DNA of 64,000 nucleotides from Ipomoea triloba (taxonomy: Eukaryota > Streptophyta > Magnoliopsida > Solanales > Convolvulaceae). The stretch's first letter is position 1; every line of letters starts with the position of its first letter. A model generated the notes under the pieces. That model saw only the letters and a program-made list of their open reading frames with translations. It searched no databases and was not told the DNA's origin. Below are positions 1 to 11,200 of the stretch, in pieces. The translations under genes and the position numbers were made by a program. Location: contig NC_044918.1 in assembly GCF_003576645.1 (NCBI RefSeq), positions 30,440,074 through 30,504,073 of the forward strand, written 5' to 3'.

Positions 1-3000
1 AGCGTCACAAGATTTGGATGCCTCACCCTGCTCAAAGCTTCTGCCTGTATTGACAAAAGCTGGTCAAGTCAAGAATTCTTCTTTCTTGTGAGGAGATAAT
101 AGGATGTGATATACTAGTACAGTGATATACTAGTACAGTGATATCAACTGTTAAATTTCAGAAAGTGAAATTCTAAAACCATTCTATATCATCAAAGCTT
201 CAACTTCATTTAATTTAATAAAGTAATATAGAATGCTCTAACCTTAAAGGCTTTTTTAACCGTCTACTAAAATGCCTAACATGAGAGTGTAATACAGATT
301 TATTTGAATCTAGTTTAATATGGGTTTACCTCATATTCAAATTCTGAATCACTTATAGAACCATTAGAGGGCAACATCTTTATGGCTACCTTCAGATGGC
401 GAAGAATCCCCTTGTAAACGCTTCCAAAATTTCCTTCTCCAATCTTTAACGATGGATCAAAGTTCTTAGTAGCCTCTGTGATATCTGAAAAAGAGAACTC
501 AAAAAACCTTGAGCCCAAAAAGTCAACATTGTCCTCCTTCACCAATTTCTTTAATATGTTAAGTTCTCTAATTGCAGTGTCACGCTCCATCTTCAATGCA
601 TCTCGTCTTGCCTTAAAGGATATCAAGAGTTCCACTGCTTGAATGATCTTCTCCTCTAATTCCTTCTCGGCACAGGAGGACTGTTCTATTTGATCTTGAA
701 GTGCTGGCTCCTGCTCTTTGATCATTTGAAGCTCTTCTGATAACTGATTATGCTGAACTTTGAGCTTTTCTAGTTCTTGAGTTTGCAGAGCTAGCATTTC
801 CTCAATTTCTTTTCTTCGCTTTACCTCTTCTGCGCATACTTTTTCTGAGGCTTCAGCCTGAGAAAAGCTAAGAACAATTATAAGCATTTTTTAGAGAAAA
901 TTTTTGGATTTTGAACCCATATTCTTCTAAGAAAAAGTTAAGAAACACATCCAACTTGAACTTTTTACCCTACATGTTATAACCCTCTTTTTTATGCCTT
1001 GTCTCATGAAATTTCAAACCTTACTCCTTTTGAATTCTAGAAGAGTAGAAAGTTCACCAAAAACAAGCAATTAAAGTGACATTATCTTAGTCAAAATAAT
1101 AAAGATGTTCTAACAGAAATTTATAATGGAAAAAGAATTCTTCACTAAATACTTGAGGGAGTGTTTCATAAAGGAAATTGCTTAATGGAAAGTCTAATTT
1201 ATTCCATAACCTTATAGAGTTATACTAACTATGAAACGTAATTATGAAAGTTTCTCTTACAGTGATACTTTGAAGAGGACATTAAAATTTTTTCAGATAG
1301 AAATAGTGTTGCAATGTTTAGTGAAATATAACCTCACGGATAGCCTCCATGGTCTCTTCTTCAGCTCTCCATCGTCTCAATGATTCTTCAAAAGCTCTCT
1401 GTTTGGCATTCTCAGCATCTGTTATAGCATGCTCAAGTTTACTCCGATCATCAGTAGTTTCCCTGTTAGATTTCTCTTCCTGCATTCAAATTCCAGTTAA
1501 TGACAAGAACAGTCCCTGCGACATTAATTTTCTTTTAACATATTATGAGCAAATCCAGTTATGTTATAACCTGAAAATTGATTAAGATATCTTGTTCTAT
1601 AAGAAAGTTATAGTTTAAAGAAGCAAATATATCAATATGGCTGGCACATACTGTGTTCCAGAGGAACCCCTTAGACATATAGACTAATGAATATTTTTTA
1701 TTCGTACAATATACAGAAGGAATTACTTGAAAAAGTGAATTCTATCAACTAAAATGCCAAGATTCAAAAATTTGCAGTTCCAGCAGCTGATTGTTTCTGG
1801 TTCAAAAGTTTGAGAAACAATGAGACTCAGAAAATGTACTTACTAGCTGAGGAGGAGACCATGACTGTAACATATGTGCTTGGCATTGGTTTCCCAAATC
1901 TGAAGGTGAATTCTTTTCCTTAGTCTCAACACTCATGGATGTAGTTGACTTTAACTCGTTCATTACTTTCACAGATGTAGAAGTTTCTTGGCAATTGTCA
2001 GCATTTTCATCATCTGAGTCTTTTGCAAGCTCATCCAGCGTGACCGTATCTCCATTTCTCCTTGGAGAAGATAACTCACTAGGGCTAGGTAGAACAGAAC
2101 CAACATTTAAATCCCTGTGTCTTCCAGTGAAAGGAATTATAATACAGTGTTATGTCCATCTTGCCAAAATATTTTTCTAGATGAAACAAATACTATACAA
2201 ATATTTATACAAAGGGTAAATACCCACATATGTAAGGTTATACCTTGTATATATTAAACACCCACTGCAAATAAACCAAATATGACAGGAGACTGGTGCG
2301 TGTTGGCATACAAATATAGCCTTATTGGACTTTAGCCCCGACAATTTCCTGCAGTCTAGATGAACCCTAATCAGTAAAATGACAATAATAATTCACTTTT
2401 TAAAAAGCTGAATCCACCAAGCCAAATCGATCTGCAACACTAGAGACTAACTAAAAGTATGCACTTAACCCTACAGTGAAAAGAATCCATCAAGAAACGC
2501 AAATCATTAAAAAGATAGAAGGAGGCATATACTTTGAGTAGTACTTCTCTGCTGCTGCTCCCATGACAAGCCATCGGATATTCTGTTCACGAATGACTTG
2601 CACAATCCCTTTCTCAACATCATTCATTTCAAGCCACATCTTATCTCCCTGTATCTGAATTAACAACAAAAAGTAATTGAATGCATAGAAACTAATGCTC
2701 AATAGCAAACACTTGTACACTGAAATAATGCCCAGCGCCAACAGCTCAAACTCTGCAATTGGCCATTCATTTCAAAACAAAACTAATAGTTTAAAATTTT
2801 ACATAATCCACAAGAAGATCTAACTGACCTAAGAACTACGTACAGTAAATCATGACTCTAATCTACAAAGCACGGATATCGACACAAGGATTGAAATGTT
2901 AAGAGGAAATGACATGTGAGGGACAGTCTTTAATATATAATATATAACTTGTCTTGTTATTATAGATATACTGTGTAAGAAGTATACACCACAATGAAAG

Positions 3001-3949
3001 TATCTAGAAAAAAGTAATATGAAACACACAAAAAAGAATTGTATGAATATGGTTAATCTAATGAATATGACCTCAAAAAACGATTAGTTCCCTGATCAAG
3101 CAGGATAGCAGGCATTTCTAAAAAAACATAAGATAGAAAAAGTAGGACAAAAAATTGGAGTATCAAACACTTGAATAAGTGTTGGCATTCAACAAGGATA
3201 CTTTGCCTTAAATTTAGTGGCCGCTAGGTTTTAATTGAACTTTTGATAGATCAAAGTTGTTTAAAAATCTTCTCCAAGGTTGTCATAATTCATATATATT
3301 TAACATAAGTACAGATGTTTTAGCAATTAGCATCTTTCCTTTATACAATCGAAATAAGTTAAGTCAGCAATGCATAGTAAGATATTAGGAAGAAATTATA
3401 CCCCTGCTTGGTCTAGAAAGACAAGGTATTGATTTACAAGTTTGTGCATCTTTTGGCGTTCAAGTTCCTGGCATGCCTTCACTGCTGCTTGTTTCAGCTT
3501 GGTGTTGGACAGCTTTCCATCCACTGAAAGCTCACAAAAATGTATATCTCCACATTCAGCCAAGAATATTTTTAAATTGGAATATAAGAACAATTTAATG
3601 CAGAGATTGGATCCAAAATCAGCCTTTAAAAATACACAGGTAGTGCCAATTAACAACTTACTCCTTCTATGTATCAACCACTCCGATATGAGAAGGCTTC
3701 AGTGTTTCAACAAATGGATCGAAATGAGAAGTTTGAGGCAAATAAATGAGGGGAAATTGAGAAGAACTTACTGGCAGAGAGCAATTGAGTAGGCTGATGA
3801 ACATGAAGAAGGCAAATTCTCTTCCTCGAAAAGCTCTTCACTGCCCAATAAAGTGTTGACTTCCCCTCCTTCACATTCTTCCCCACAGCTACAAACACTG
3901 TGTTCTCAACATCATACACTGCTTCACCTTCTTCATCACCCATCCCCAA
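1..3949 (-). CDS. USP-coiled coil-protein kinase, PUB33-type U-box E3 ligase (5' part, runs off left edge)
   Basis: Eight exons join in phase with GT-AG introns: 3949-3772, 3523-3402, 2654-2533, 2348-2244, 2114-1844, 1479-1333, 857-330 and 44-1 (cut by the window). They give about 506 residues. Residues about 15-175 form a universal-stress-protein domain (WLVMGAAAEKYYS). A Ser/Asn/Asp-rich linker follows to about 265, then a long charged coiled coil to about 420. The kinase domain begins near 437, with glycine loop IGEGNFGSVYKG at about 454-465, the VAIK lysine near 475, and RVRHPNLVTL at the edge. This order is that of plant plant U-box proteins of the PUB33/PUB35 group, whose C-terminal U-box would lie left of base 1, so E3 activity is inferred. 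The start is the first Met of an open frame with no upstream exon visible. Splice sites are read by eye. Confidence 0.88.
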
Positions 3950-4560
3950 ATTCTATGAGATTCTTAGTTCCTGGGGGTGGGGGTTGATAAGGCTCGTTTG
4001 GTTTTATCAATATTTTTTTCCTTCTGAAAGGAACAATTTGTTGTATATTTGTTGATACAGCTCAGAAAAAAAGGTAATAAATGGCTCTGAAAGGAATGCT
4101 CTGGACTTTGGTGCTTGTCTGCTTTTTCCACAGATAAAAAGAAAAAAAATTAGAAAAGTGATTAATAAGGAGACTTTCTTAGTAAGCAAAAAAAGGCCAT
4201 TTTCTCAAACTTTCTCAACCGTTTACATTTTACAGGTGTTAGAATATAGTGGGCGGACAACATCGCGGGACGGTGGGGACCGCATACGTTGTTTCTACTT
4301 TTAACGTCTTGTTTGGTAAACTCTTTTTTTTTTTTTTTTTTTTAACTCCATTGTTTTTCTTTTCTATTTTTTTTTCTTTTTAGGGATGTCTAGGGAGGGG
4401 AAAATTATAACATGCAATAGCCACATATTACATCATGAACCTAGATTAATAAAAAATAATATTGTAAGTTTATGAAAAAAAAATTAAATTTATACTTAGT
4501 ATTGCACCTTGGCACCAATAAATCAATCAATCATCATGTAAATATATTAAATTTTATTTA
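3950..4560. other. Upstream region of the kinase gene
   Basis: This intergenic stretch holds the 5' flank and presumably the 5' UTR and promoter of the minus-strand kinase gene. It contains a G-rich patch near 3970, a poly-T run at about 4324-4343 and AT-rich filler. No convincing TATA box or other gene is visible. A 60-codon ORF at 4007-4189 has no recognisable content and is not called. Confidence 0.5.
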
Positions 4561-4564
4561 CGCG

Positions 4565-4630
<66 letters not shown>
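4561..4630. repeat. (CG)n(TA)n compound microsatellite
   Basis: Four to five CG/CA steps run directly into about 30 TA units. It is seen directly. Confidence 0.95.
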
Positions 4631-4631
<1 letters not shown>

Positions 4632-4954
4632 GTAGTAATATATAGTGCGTGTTTGATAATCGACGAATTCGCTAAAATTTTTCCGGAACCGTCATTGATC
4701 AAAATGCTAAAATTTTTGTTTGGTAAATGGCGATTTAGAGCTCTTAACCGTCAAAATATGAAACACTGCAATTTGCAACGTTCCAAATTGGTGTTTTGGG
4801 CTTTTGCCAAGCCAAAAACGCCCTTATATCATTAAAAAAAAATATTTTGTTTAAGATAGGCTTCTTTAATAATAAAGTCTGATACTTCTCTTCTCCTGCC
4901 CATTCGATGTGGGAATCAGATGGGGAGTGATAATTAAGGGGGCGTTGAGCCAGC

Positions 4955-5560
4955 CGTTATACGGTGGACCATGGTCACAAAACGACACCGTTTCAATAAG
5001 TATGAGAAACGGCTTCCGTAAATCGTAACGGAGCTCCATAACTGATACTATAGTTCATCTCAAAAGATACTGCCTTACATTTGTTTTTATATTATTGAAT
5101 GAAATTGTAGTTATATCGAAAAGGAATTGCAGTTGTGTTGAACTGATACTGAATAACAGTTTCGCATTTTTGGGTACTGCAGTTATATAAAAAAGAAACT
5201 GTAGTTGTGTTGAATTGATACTGAATAACAGTTTCACATTTTTTTGTGTATATTGTTCAATGAAGCTGTAGTTATATCGAAATGATATTGTAGTTGTGTT
5301 GAAAGGAAACTGCAATGTATTATAAAAGAAATTGTAGTTATGTTGAAAGGAAACTGAATAACAATTTCAAATATTTGAATGTATAATGTCGAATGAAACT
5401 GCAGTTATATCGAAAAGAAACTGCAATTGTGTTGAAAAGGAACTGCAGTTGTGTTGAAAGAGAACTGTAGTTGTGTGGAACGAAGGCCATTTCAGCCATT
5501 TGTTTTCATTAATCAAAACGACGTCGTTTTGATGCGCGGTCCACAATAAAATTTGTGGCG
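4955..5560. mobile_element. Dispersed TIR-like element, family A copy 1, with internal minisatellite
   Basis: The left end reads GTTATACGGTGGACCATGG and the right end contains GCGGTCCACAATAAA, i.e. inverted GGTCC-type ends. Just inside both ends are palindromic AAACGACRYCGTTT-like motifs. The middle (about 5060-5480) consists of degenerate repeats of 'gaaactgcagttgtgttga' and 'actgaataacagtttcaca' type phrases. Relatives with the same ends and inner repeats lie at 13033-13835 and 54610-55035. It is probably a non-autonomous DNA transposon, with superfamily unresolved because no clean target duplication was found. Confidence 0.6.
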
Positions 5561-5637
5561 TTGAGCTCCCCTTTTAATGAGGGAGTTCAACGCCCTCTTT
5601 TAATTACTTTCTCGATGTGGGTTCATTTCAATTTTTT

Positions 5638-5679
5638 TTATTTTATTATTATTATTTTTATGTAATAATAATAATAATA

Positions 5680-5712
<33 letters not shown>

Positions 5713-5750
5713 TTTATATAGATTATTATTATTATTACTACTACTACTAT
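5638..5750. repeat. (ATT)n / (TAA)n microsatellite
   Basis: ATT/TTA triplets run for about 110 bp, switching phase and ending in an ACT triplet run. Confidence 0.95.
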
Positions 5751-5751
5751 G

Positions 5752-6015
5752 GTTGTTATGCCATGGATCAGGATCCACCTTACAAGGTAGACCCGGATCC
5801 ATGTTCACAATTTTAGAATTCTATGTTCACAATTTTATAACTCTATATTCAATCGTATAACACAATTTTTAAATATATATAACAAAATTGTGAATATATA
5901 GTTCAAAAATTGTGAATATTGAGTAATGTAATTTTGTATATTGAGATCTAAAATTGTGAATATAGGGTTCTAAAATTGTGATGTTGTAAGGTGAACCTGG
6001 GCCCACAACATAATT
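5752..6015. mobile_element. Short inverted-repeat element, family B (ACCTTACAAGGT core end)
   Basis: The left end has GGATCCACCTTACAAGG followed by 'tgttcacaattttagaa'. The right end carries the inverse, 'ttctaaaattgtgat', then TTGTAAGGTGAACCTGGGCCC. The arms are therefore inverted over about 130 bp each, a fold-back MITE. Related sequence occurs at 41999-42036 and 53490-53580. Confidence 0.6.
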
Positions 6016-7410
6016 TGCCCTACTCCTACTACTATTATCATGAAAGTCCTTTTGTTTGTTTTACCAATTAATCGCTAACGTTAAACAGTTAATTTTACCA
6101 ATATTTTTTTTAAATAAACCACTAATACAATCCGCTCATCAAATCGGTTGACACAATCCGCTATTCGTTATCTGCTAATTACACAAACCAATAATTGCCA
6201 AGCAAGGCCATAAAAATACGAAGTATATCGTTGTGATTTTTAAACTGACACACATGTTGATATTTTTTTAATATATCACTTCAATATTATGTAATGAACC
6301 AACAGTAATGATTTTATGAATATTCAGTATTATTGAACAAATAGTAGTGACTTAAAGAACCTAATCAACCTATAGTAGTAATTTAATAAACATGTAATAG
6401 TGACTTTATAAACCTACAATTACAGAATAAGTTTAGAATAAAATTATCTCACGTGAAATATGTAATACTTTTTATTTAAAATGTAATATCATACATTTTA
6501 TGAGTTTATAAAAAGTTATTACTCTGTACAGTTTAGTTAAAAAAAATATTATATGTTTTATATGCAACGGTCTTACACAAAACCTATTCACAATTTTAAC
6601 TTTATAAACTTGCAGGACTTTATAAACATATAATAATTACTAATGAAGATGCAGAAGGGTCTCAATGAGCACATAATAGTAATTTTATGAACAACTTTAT
6701 GAACATGTAGTAGTCCCTTTATGAACATTATACTCATTGCAATTTTTAAAATGTCAATAATATCAGTTCGAACTTTTTAATAATATATTTTCATACATTA
6801 ATATTATTTTTTTAAAAGAAAAACAATTAAGTTACAAATTGTTAGGAAGACAATTTAAGGAATATTTGATATATATATTTTGAATATGACTTGATTTCAT
6901 ACTATATTGAGTAATATGAGTATTGACCTAGTTCCTGATATACGGAGTAAGTATTAGGGTCGTTAGGGGGAGTTTCCCTTTTCTCTATTGTTTTAAATAA
7001 ACAAAAGCAAAAAAGGAAGAAAACTATTTTCTTTAAGTGGCCAACTGGCAATGATTATTTTATGGGTTCTAGTGGAATTACACTAGGCAAATGTGTTTCT
7101 TAATACAATGGAAACATGAAATAAATATTTTAAATAAAGAATTGTTCAGTAACTAAAAGAAAAAAAAAATAAAAATAAAAAATACTGGTTTTTTTTTTTT
7201 TTGAAAGCCAACATGGGCTAAAAATGTATTAATGAAGGAGGTGCAAGATATACCCGAGGGAGAAGACTTCCTGACTATGCAATTCTCTCTAAATTCAAAT
7301 TAAATATGCAATTCAATAATTGTTTTGAAGGAACGTCTGGTGTATGCCGACAAGACACATAAACGAAACTAAAAGAATTCCAAAATATTGCATAATAAAA
7401 AAGTATAAGA
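6016..7410. other. AT-rich intergenic DNA
   Basis: There is no gene here. Between about 6270 and 6740 the phrase 'aacatgtaatagtgactttata' and variants recur every 30-70 bases, a degenerate short repeat. The rest is unstructured AT-rich sequence. Confidence 0.6.
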
Positions 7411-7419
7411 TATAATTTA

Positions 7420-8151
7420 GGCTAAAGTGTCATTTAGCACCATGAACCATATCCAATTATTCATGCCGCACCATGAACTTTCATATCGTATATACTGAGC
7501 CACAAACCACAAAAAAAAAAAAAAAAATCACCTAGAACTTTTAGCAGGTTTCCTTGTCTTCCTGCTGATATAGCCCAGGTTTCCCACTAATAAGGCATTT
7601 CTTTTAACATTATGTGTTCATGTAAGCATTTACATATTATAAATTAAATTAAAAAAAAAAACAAAAAACAAAAACAAAAACCGGAGACCAAATTTCACTA
7701 TTTTGCCCAACCCTATTTCACTTGGCAGCCGTTTAGTTGTTGACAATAAGATACTAAACAAAAAAATTAGCATTTCTATAAATTTGAAAAATTGAAAAAA
7801 TATTAAACAAAAAATTAGCCAAAAAAATATAAATTCTAAAAAATAAAAATTAAACATTGAAATTGCTAAATTGAAAAAGTATACATTATGAAAATAAAGA
7901 GAAGAAAATTCTGGTTATTTTAATATAATATTTTTTAAATTTGTAATATGTAAATGCTTACATGGACAACATAAGATTAAAAGAAATGTCACATCAGTGA
8001 GAAACCTGCGTCATGTCAGTAGGAAGACAGGGAAACCTGCTAAAAGTTCTAGGTGATTTTTTTTTTGTTTGTGGCTCGATATATACTATACGATATGAAA
8101 GTTCAGGGTGCGGCATGAATAATTGGATATAGTTCATGGTGCTAAATGACC
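7420..8151. mobile_element. MULE-type MITE with long TIRs, 732 bp
   Basis: Left and right arms of about 85 bp or more are inverted copies (TCATTTAGCACCATGAAC at the left, GTTCATGGTGCTAAATGA at the right), and the homology extends further inward through 'aaagttctaggtgatt'. The element is flanked by a perfect 9-bp duplication, TATAATTTA (7411-7419 and 8152-8160), the length typical of Mutator-like elements. The left terminus has 8 extra bases relative to the right. The interior has no transposase, and the ORF inside it is A/T-rich noise. Confidence 0.85.
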
Positions 8152-8352
8152 TATAATTTATAAAAAATAATTTATGTATAGATAGTTAAATGAGATGCCT
8201 TAAGATCATACTTTGTAGATTCCAATTGTACGTTTTCAATGAAATGTATGTTTTGTAATTGCCATATATCCTTCATTTTGGTTCGTTTGAAGTTGTCCAC
8301 TTGCATGTTTGTAGTCTTTTGCAATCCTAGTTGAATTTTTCTCTTTAATTTC

Positions 8353-8357
<5 letters not shown>

Positions 8358-8398
<41 letters not shown>
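8358..8398. repeat. (TA)n microsatellite
   Basis: About 20 TA units with one G interruption. Confidence 0.95.
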
Positions 8399-8586
8399 CT
8401 TCATTATATCACTTCTAATTATATTTTGGCAAAGAATCTTGAACAATGATTGAAGTGCCATTGTTGAATATCTTTTAAAACTAAAATGACCGAACATTGA
8501 TATTGGATATTCATGCATACTAATCATATTAGCAACTCTTTCCTTGTAGCTGCGCTCTTGGTCAATTGTGTAATTACTTATACACA

Positions 8587-8670
8587 TTTTACCATTTTAT
8601 TTCCATTGTTATTGCAACAAAGCTTGTTTTTACCATTTTATTTCCATTGTTATTGCAACAAAGCTTGTTT
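8587..8670. repeat. 41-bp tandem duplication
   Basis: The segment starting TTTTACCATTTTATTTCC is present twice head to tail with a 41-bp period and is essentially identical. Confidence 0.9.
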
Positions 8671-10187
8671 TCTTACATTTTGAAAGGGCTTCATTTGATA
8701 AATCTTGTGGTGGTCATGTTAGTTCCATTTATTGTTTTGTCTTCCCAGAAGCTTTTAACAATAGTTGCATATTGCATTATCCAATCTATCCACTTTAACC
8801 TTCTTAGAGCATCCTTATCAATGGAGTTTTTTCACGATTTTTTAGAGGAGAAGAAAAAATAAACAAATACAATTTAAAAAAAAAATAAAAATAAAACAGC
8901 CCTGACACGGCCACTGGGTGTGTGCAATGCACTGGCCCGCATGGGCACAACAGCCCATGTTAAAAAAACAATTGCCTTTCTCATTTACTGTAGTATGAAT
9001 CGGAAGTTGCAGATGCTCTCCTCTTCTTCTCTCTCATGGGATGTGACAAATTTCTGACAATAACCAAGGAAATAATTACTGATAGGGATGGCCTTACAAT
9101 GCAAACCATTGATTTTAACTCTTTACCACCAACTTTAGTTTCACTTTCAGTTGCAATGTCTATTGGAGGTTCAAGTTCATCATTTTGAAAAGGAGACTTC
9201 TTTGGTAAATTTACCGGTGACGGTGACTCAAGATGAGTACTAGTAGTTAGCCAACAAATGGCATTATAGTTTAATTTGTTCACTAGCTACCCCAGGCCAA
9301 TAGAAAAATTTTCATAGAGTAAAAGAATTTTCATAGTTCATTTCTTGACACTTCATGCACTGATTTGAAAAAAACTTGACACTTCATGCACTGATTTGAA
9401 AAAAAAAAATCACATTGATGAGCAATGGATAACAAAAATAATAATAATAGTATTGACTAACCTCATTTGATAGAGAAATCAAACTATTAAAAAAACATAA
9501 ATCAGAGATGGGTTACGGAATAAAAAATAATTGCACATGCATAAACCTTAATAATAAGAGAAAACTAAGTATTAAAGTCTTAAAGTTTAAAAAGTAGAGG
9601 AATCAAATAAACTTGTTGTAATAGGTGAGATTTGTTAAAGACTAGTTGTGGTGGTGCTTCGTACTTGATGGTTGGTGAGATCGGCTTAAGTACTCTTTGC
9701 TTTCAAAAATTGATTCAAAAACTGAAGCAAAGCGGTGAATGTGAAACCGCAATTGTGGAGTTTTTGAGTACTGGAGAGTGGAGTGGAGGCTACAATGAGT
9801 TGTGTGAAATGTGAAGAAATTAGAAGAAAGGAGATTTAGGTTTATTTTCATATGTAAATAGATCCCAATGCAATTTGTTATACTCTTTTCGTCTCATTTT
9901 AACTGTATTACCTTTCTTTTTAGTTTGTCACAAAAATGTTGTCATCTCTCCAAAATTTTCTTCCTTTTTACTAAGTTAAATTATGAAATTATTAATGAGT
10001 TATTGAAATGGTGAATTACTTTCTTTTAGTGAGATAGTAGAGTAGTGATCTCTGTTTGGGTGTGTTTTTTTTTTCTTCTTTTTTTTTTAATCATAACCAT
10101 TTAAGAATTAAAATGATTTATCTTATCAAATAATCACTCAACTTGAAAAGATAATGCAATCAAAGCCGTAAACAATGAATAATTAAT
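8671..10187. other. Intergenic stretch with one unassigned 100-codon minus-strand ORF (8981-9283)
   Basis: The minus-strand ORF 8981-9283 has protein-like composition (ESPSPVNLPKKSPFQNDELE, then a hydrophobic LSVIISLVIV segment, then a basic REKKRRAS tail) but I recognise no family. It could be one exon of a decayed gene whose 5' side lies near 9640-9850. Also present are a 31-bp tandem pair (CTTGACACTTCATGCACTG, about 9344-9405) and short ATA/AAT runs. Nothing else is convincing. Confidence 0.3.
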
Positions 10188-10557
10188 AAGGCACTATTTG
10201 GTAAATAATTAGCCTATCAGTCAATTTTAGCCTATTTGGTCATTATTAATTGTTTGATTTGGTTAAAAAAATCAATATAAGTGTTTGGTTAATAAGTTTT
10301 TTGTAACTCCAAAATACTAAAATTTCAAAAGGCTACTCAAAGCAACCTTTTCAATTAGCCTTTTGAAAAAAGAAATTATACCAAACAGCTATCAGCTAAC
10401 AGCTAATTTACCAAAAGAAATTATACCAAATAGCTATCAGCTAACAGCTAATTTACCAAACACTTTTCTACAATTAGCTAATATGATCAATTAATTATAC
10501 CTTCTAACCCAATCAACTAACAACATCAGCTAACATCCATTTACCAAACAAGGCCTA
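10188..10557. mobile_element. MITE-like element with inverted TTTGGTAAAT ends
   Basis: The left end AAGGCACTATTTGGTAAAT matches the inverse of the right end, ATTTACCAAACAAGGCCTT-like. Inside, the phrase AGCTATCAGCTAACAGCTAA is tandemly repeated (about 10370-10460, two copies). The ends resemble hAT or PIF-type plant MITEs. Target duplications were not resolved. The tRNA gene begins four bases after the right end. Confidence 0.6.
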
Positions 10558-10560
10558 AGT

Positions 10561-10632
10561 GGTTCCATGGTGTAGTGGTTAGCACTCTGGACTTTGAATC
10601 CAGTGACCTGGGTTCAACTCCCGGTGGGACCT
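10561..10632 (+). tRNA. tRNA-Gln (anticodon UUG)
   Basis: This is a complete 72-base cloverleaf. The acceptor stem GGTTCCA pairs with TGGGACC (one T-G pair) and the discriminator is T. The A box is TGGTGTAGTGG and the B box GGTTCAACTCC. The anticodon stem CTGGA/TCCAG encloses loop CTTTGAA, giving anticodon TTG for Gln codon CAA. There is no intron and no encoded CCA, as expected for a nuclear gene. A T7 run near 10681 may serve as pol III terminator, since the three Ts right after the gene are too few. Confidence 0.96.
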
Positions 10633-11200
10633 TTGTTAATTATGTTATTAATTATTCATAGTTCTGTCACAAATAATATTCTTTTTTTGTGACCAAAAAA
10701 ATAATTTGACACTATTTTGTTTGTAATAATTGTGATAAGTTTTTTTGGTCACAGATAATATAGTAATTGTGACAACTAAGTACGAGTATTTGTTAAAATC
10801 CTTCATTTTAACTTCTCGGCTAAAAAACTTGTATACTATTAAGGTTTGCATAATATTGTAAAACATGGTAATACAATTCCTATTCGTAGTAGTACTACTG
10901 CTAATAATAATAATCTATACTATTAATAAAAAGAAAACCTTTCGTTTTAACTTCTCGCCCAAAAAATTTCTATACTATTAGGGTTTGCGTAATATTGTAA
11001 AATATTGTAATACAATTCATATTCGTACTACAATTGTACATTAAAATATGGTAATACAATTCCAAATATAATATATTCTTTCCTACTTTCCTACTTTCCT
11101 ATTCGTAATACAGTTCTATATTAAAATTACTAATCTATACTACTAATAAAAACAAAATAATATTTTTGCAAAATAATAATAATAATAATAATAATAAATT
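10633..11200 (+). repeat. Helitron 5'-end-like repeats
   Basis: 10911 onward reads ATCTATACTATTAATAAAA followed by 'ttttaacttctcgcccaaaa', the 5' end type seen inverted at 30615-30937. A second start, ATCTATACTACTAATAAAA, lies near 11131, and a related piece lies at 10795-10865. These are probable 5' ends of a Helitron family. No matching 3' hairpin plus CTAG end was found downstream. The first 130 bases contain an imperfect inverted repeat around 'tttttggtcaca'. Confidence 0.5.

Noticed and set aside
1349..2180. Plus-strand ORFs inside the kinase gene
   Set aside because: They are antisense shadows of exons 5 and 6 of the minus-strand gene, whose splice phases agree.
7630..7857. Phe-rich 75-codon minus ORF
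   Set aside because: A/T-rich interior of a MITE, with no membrane-protein family resemblance beyond composition.
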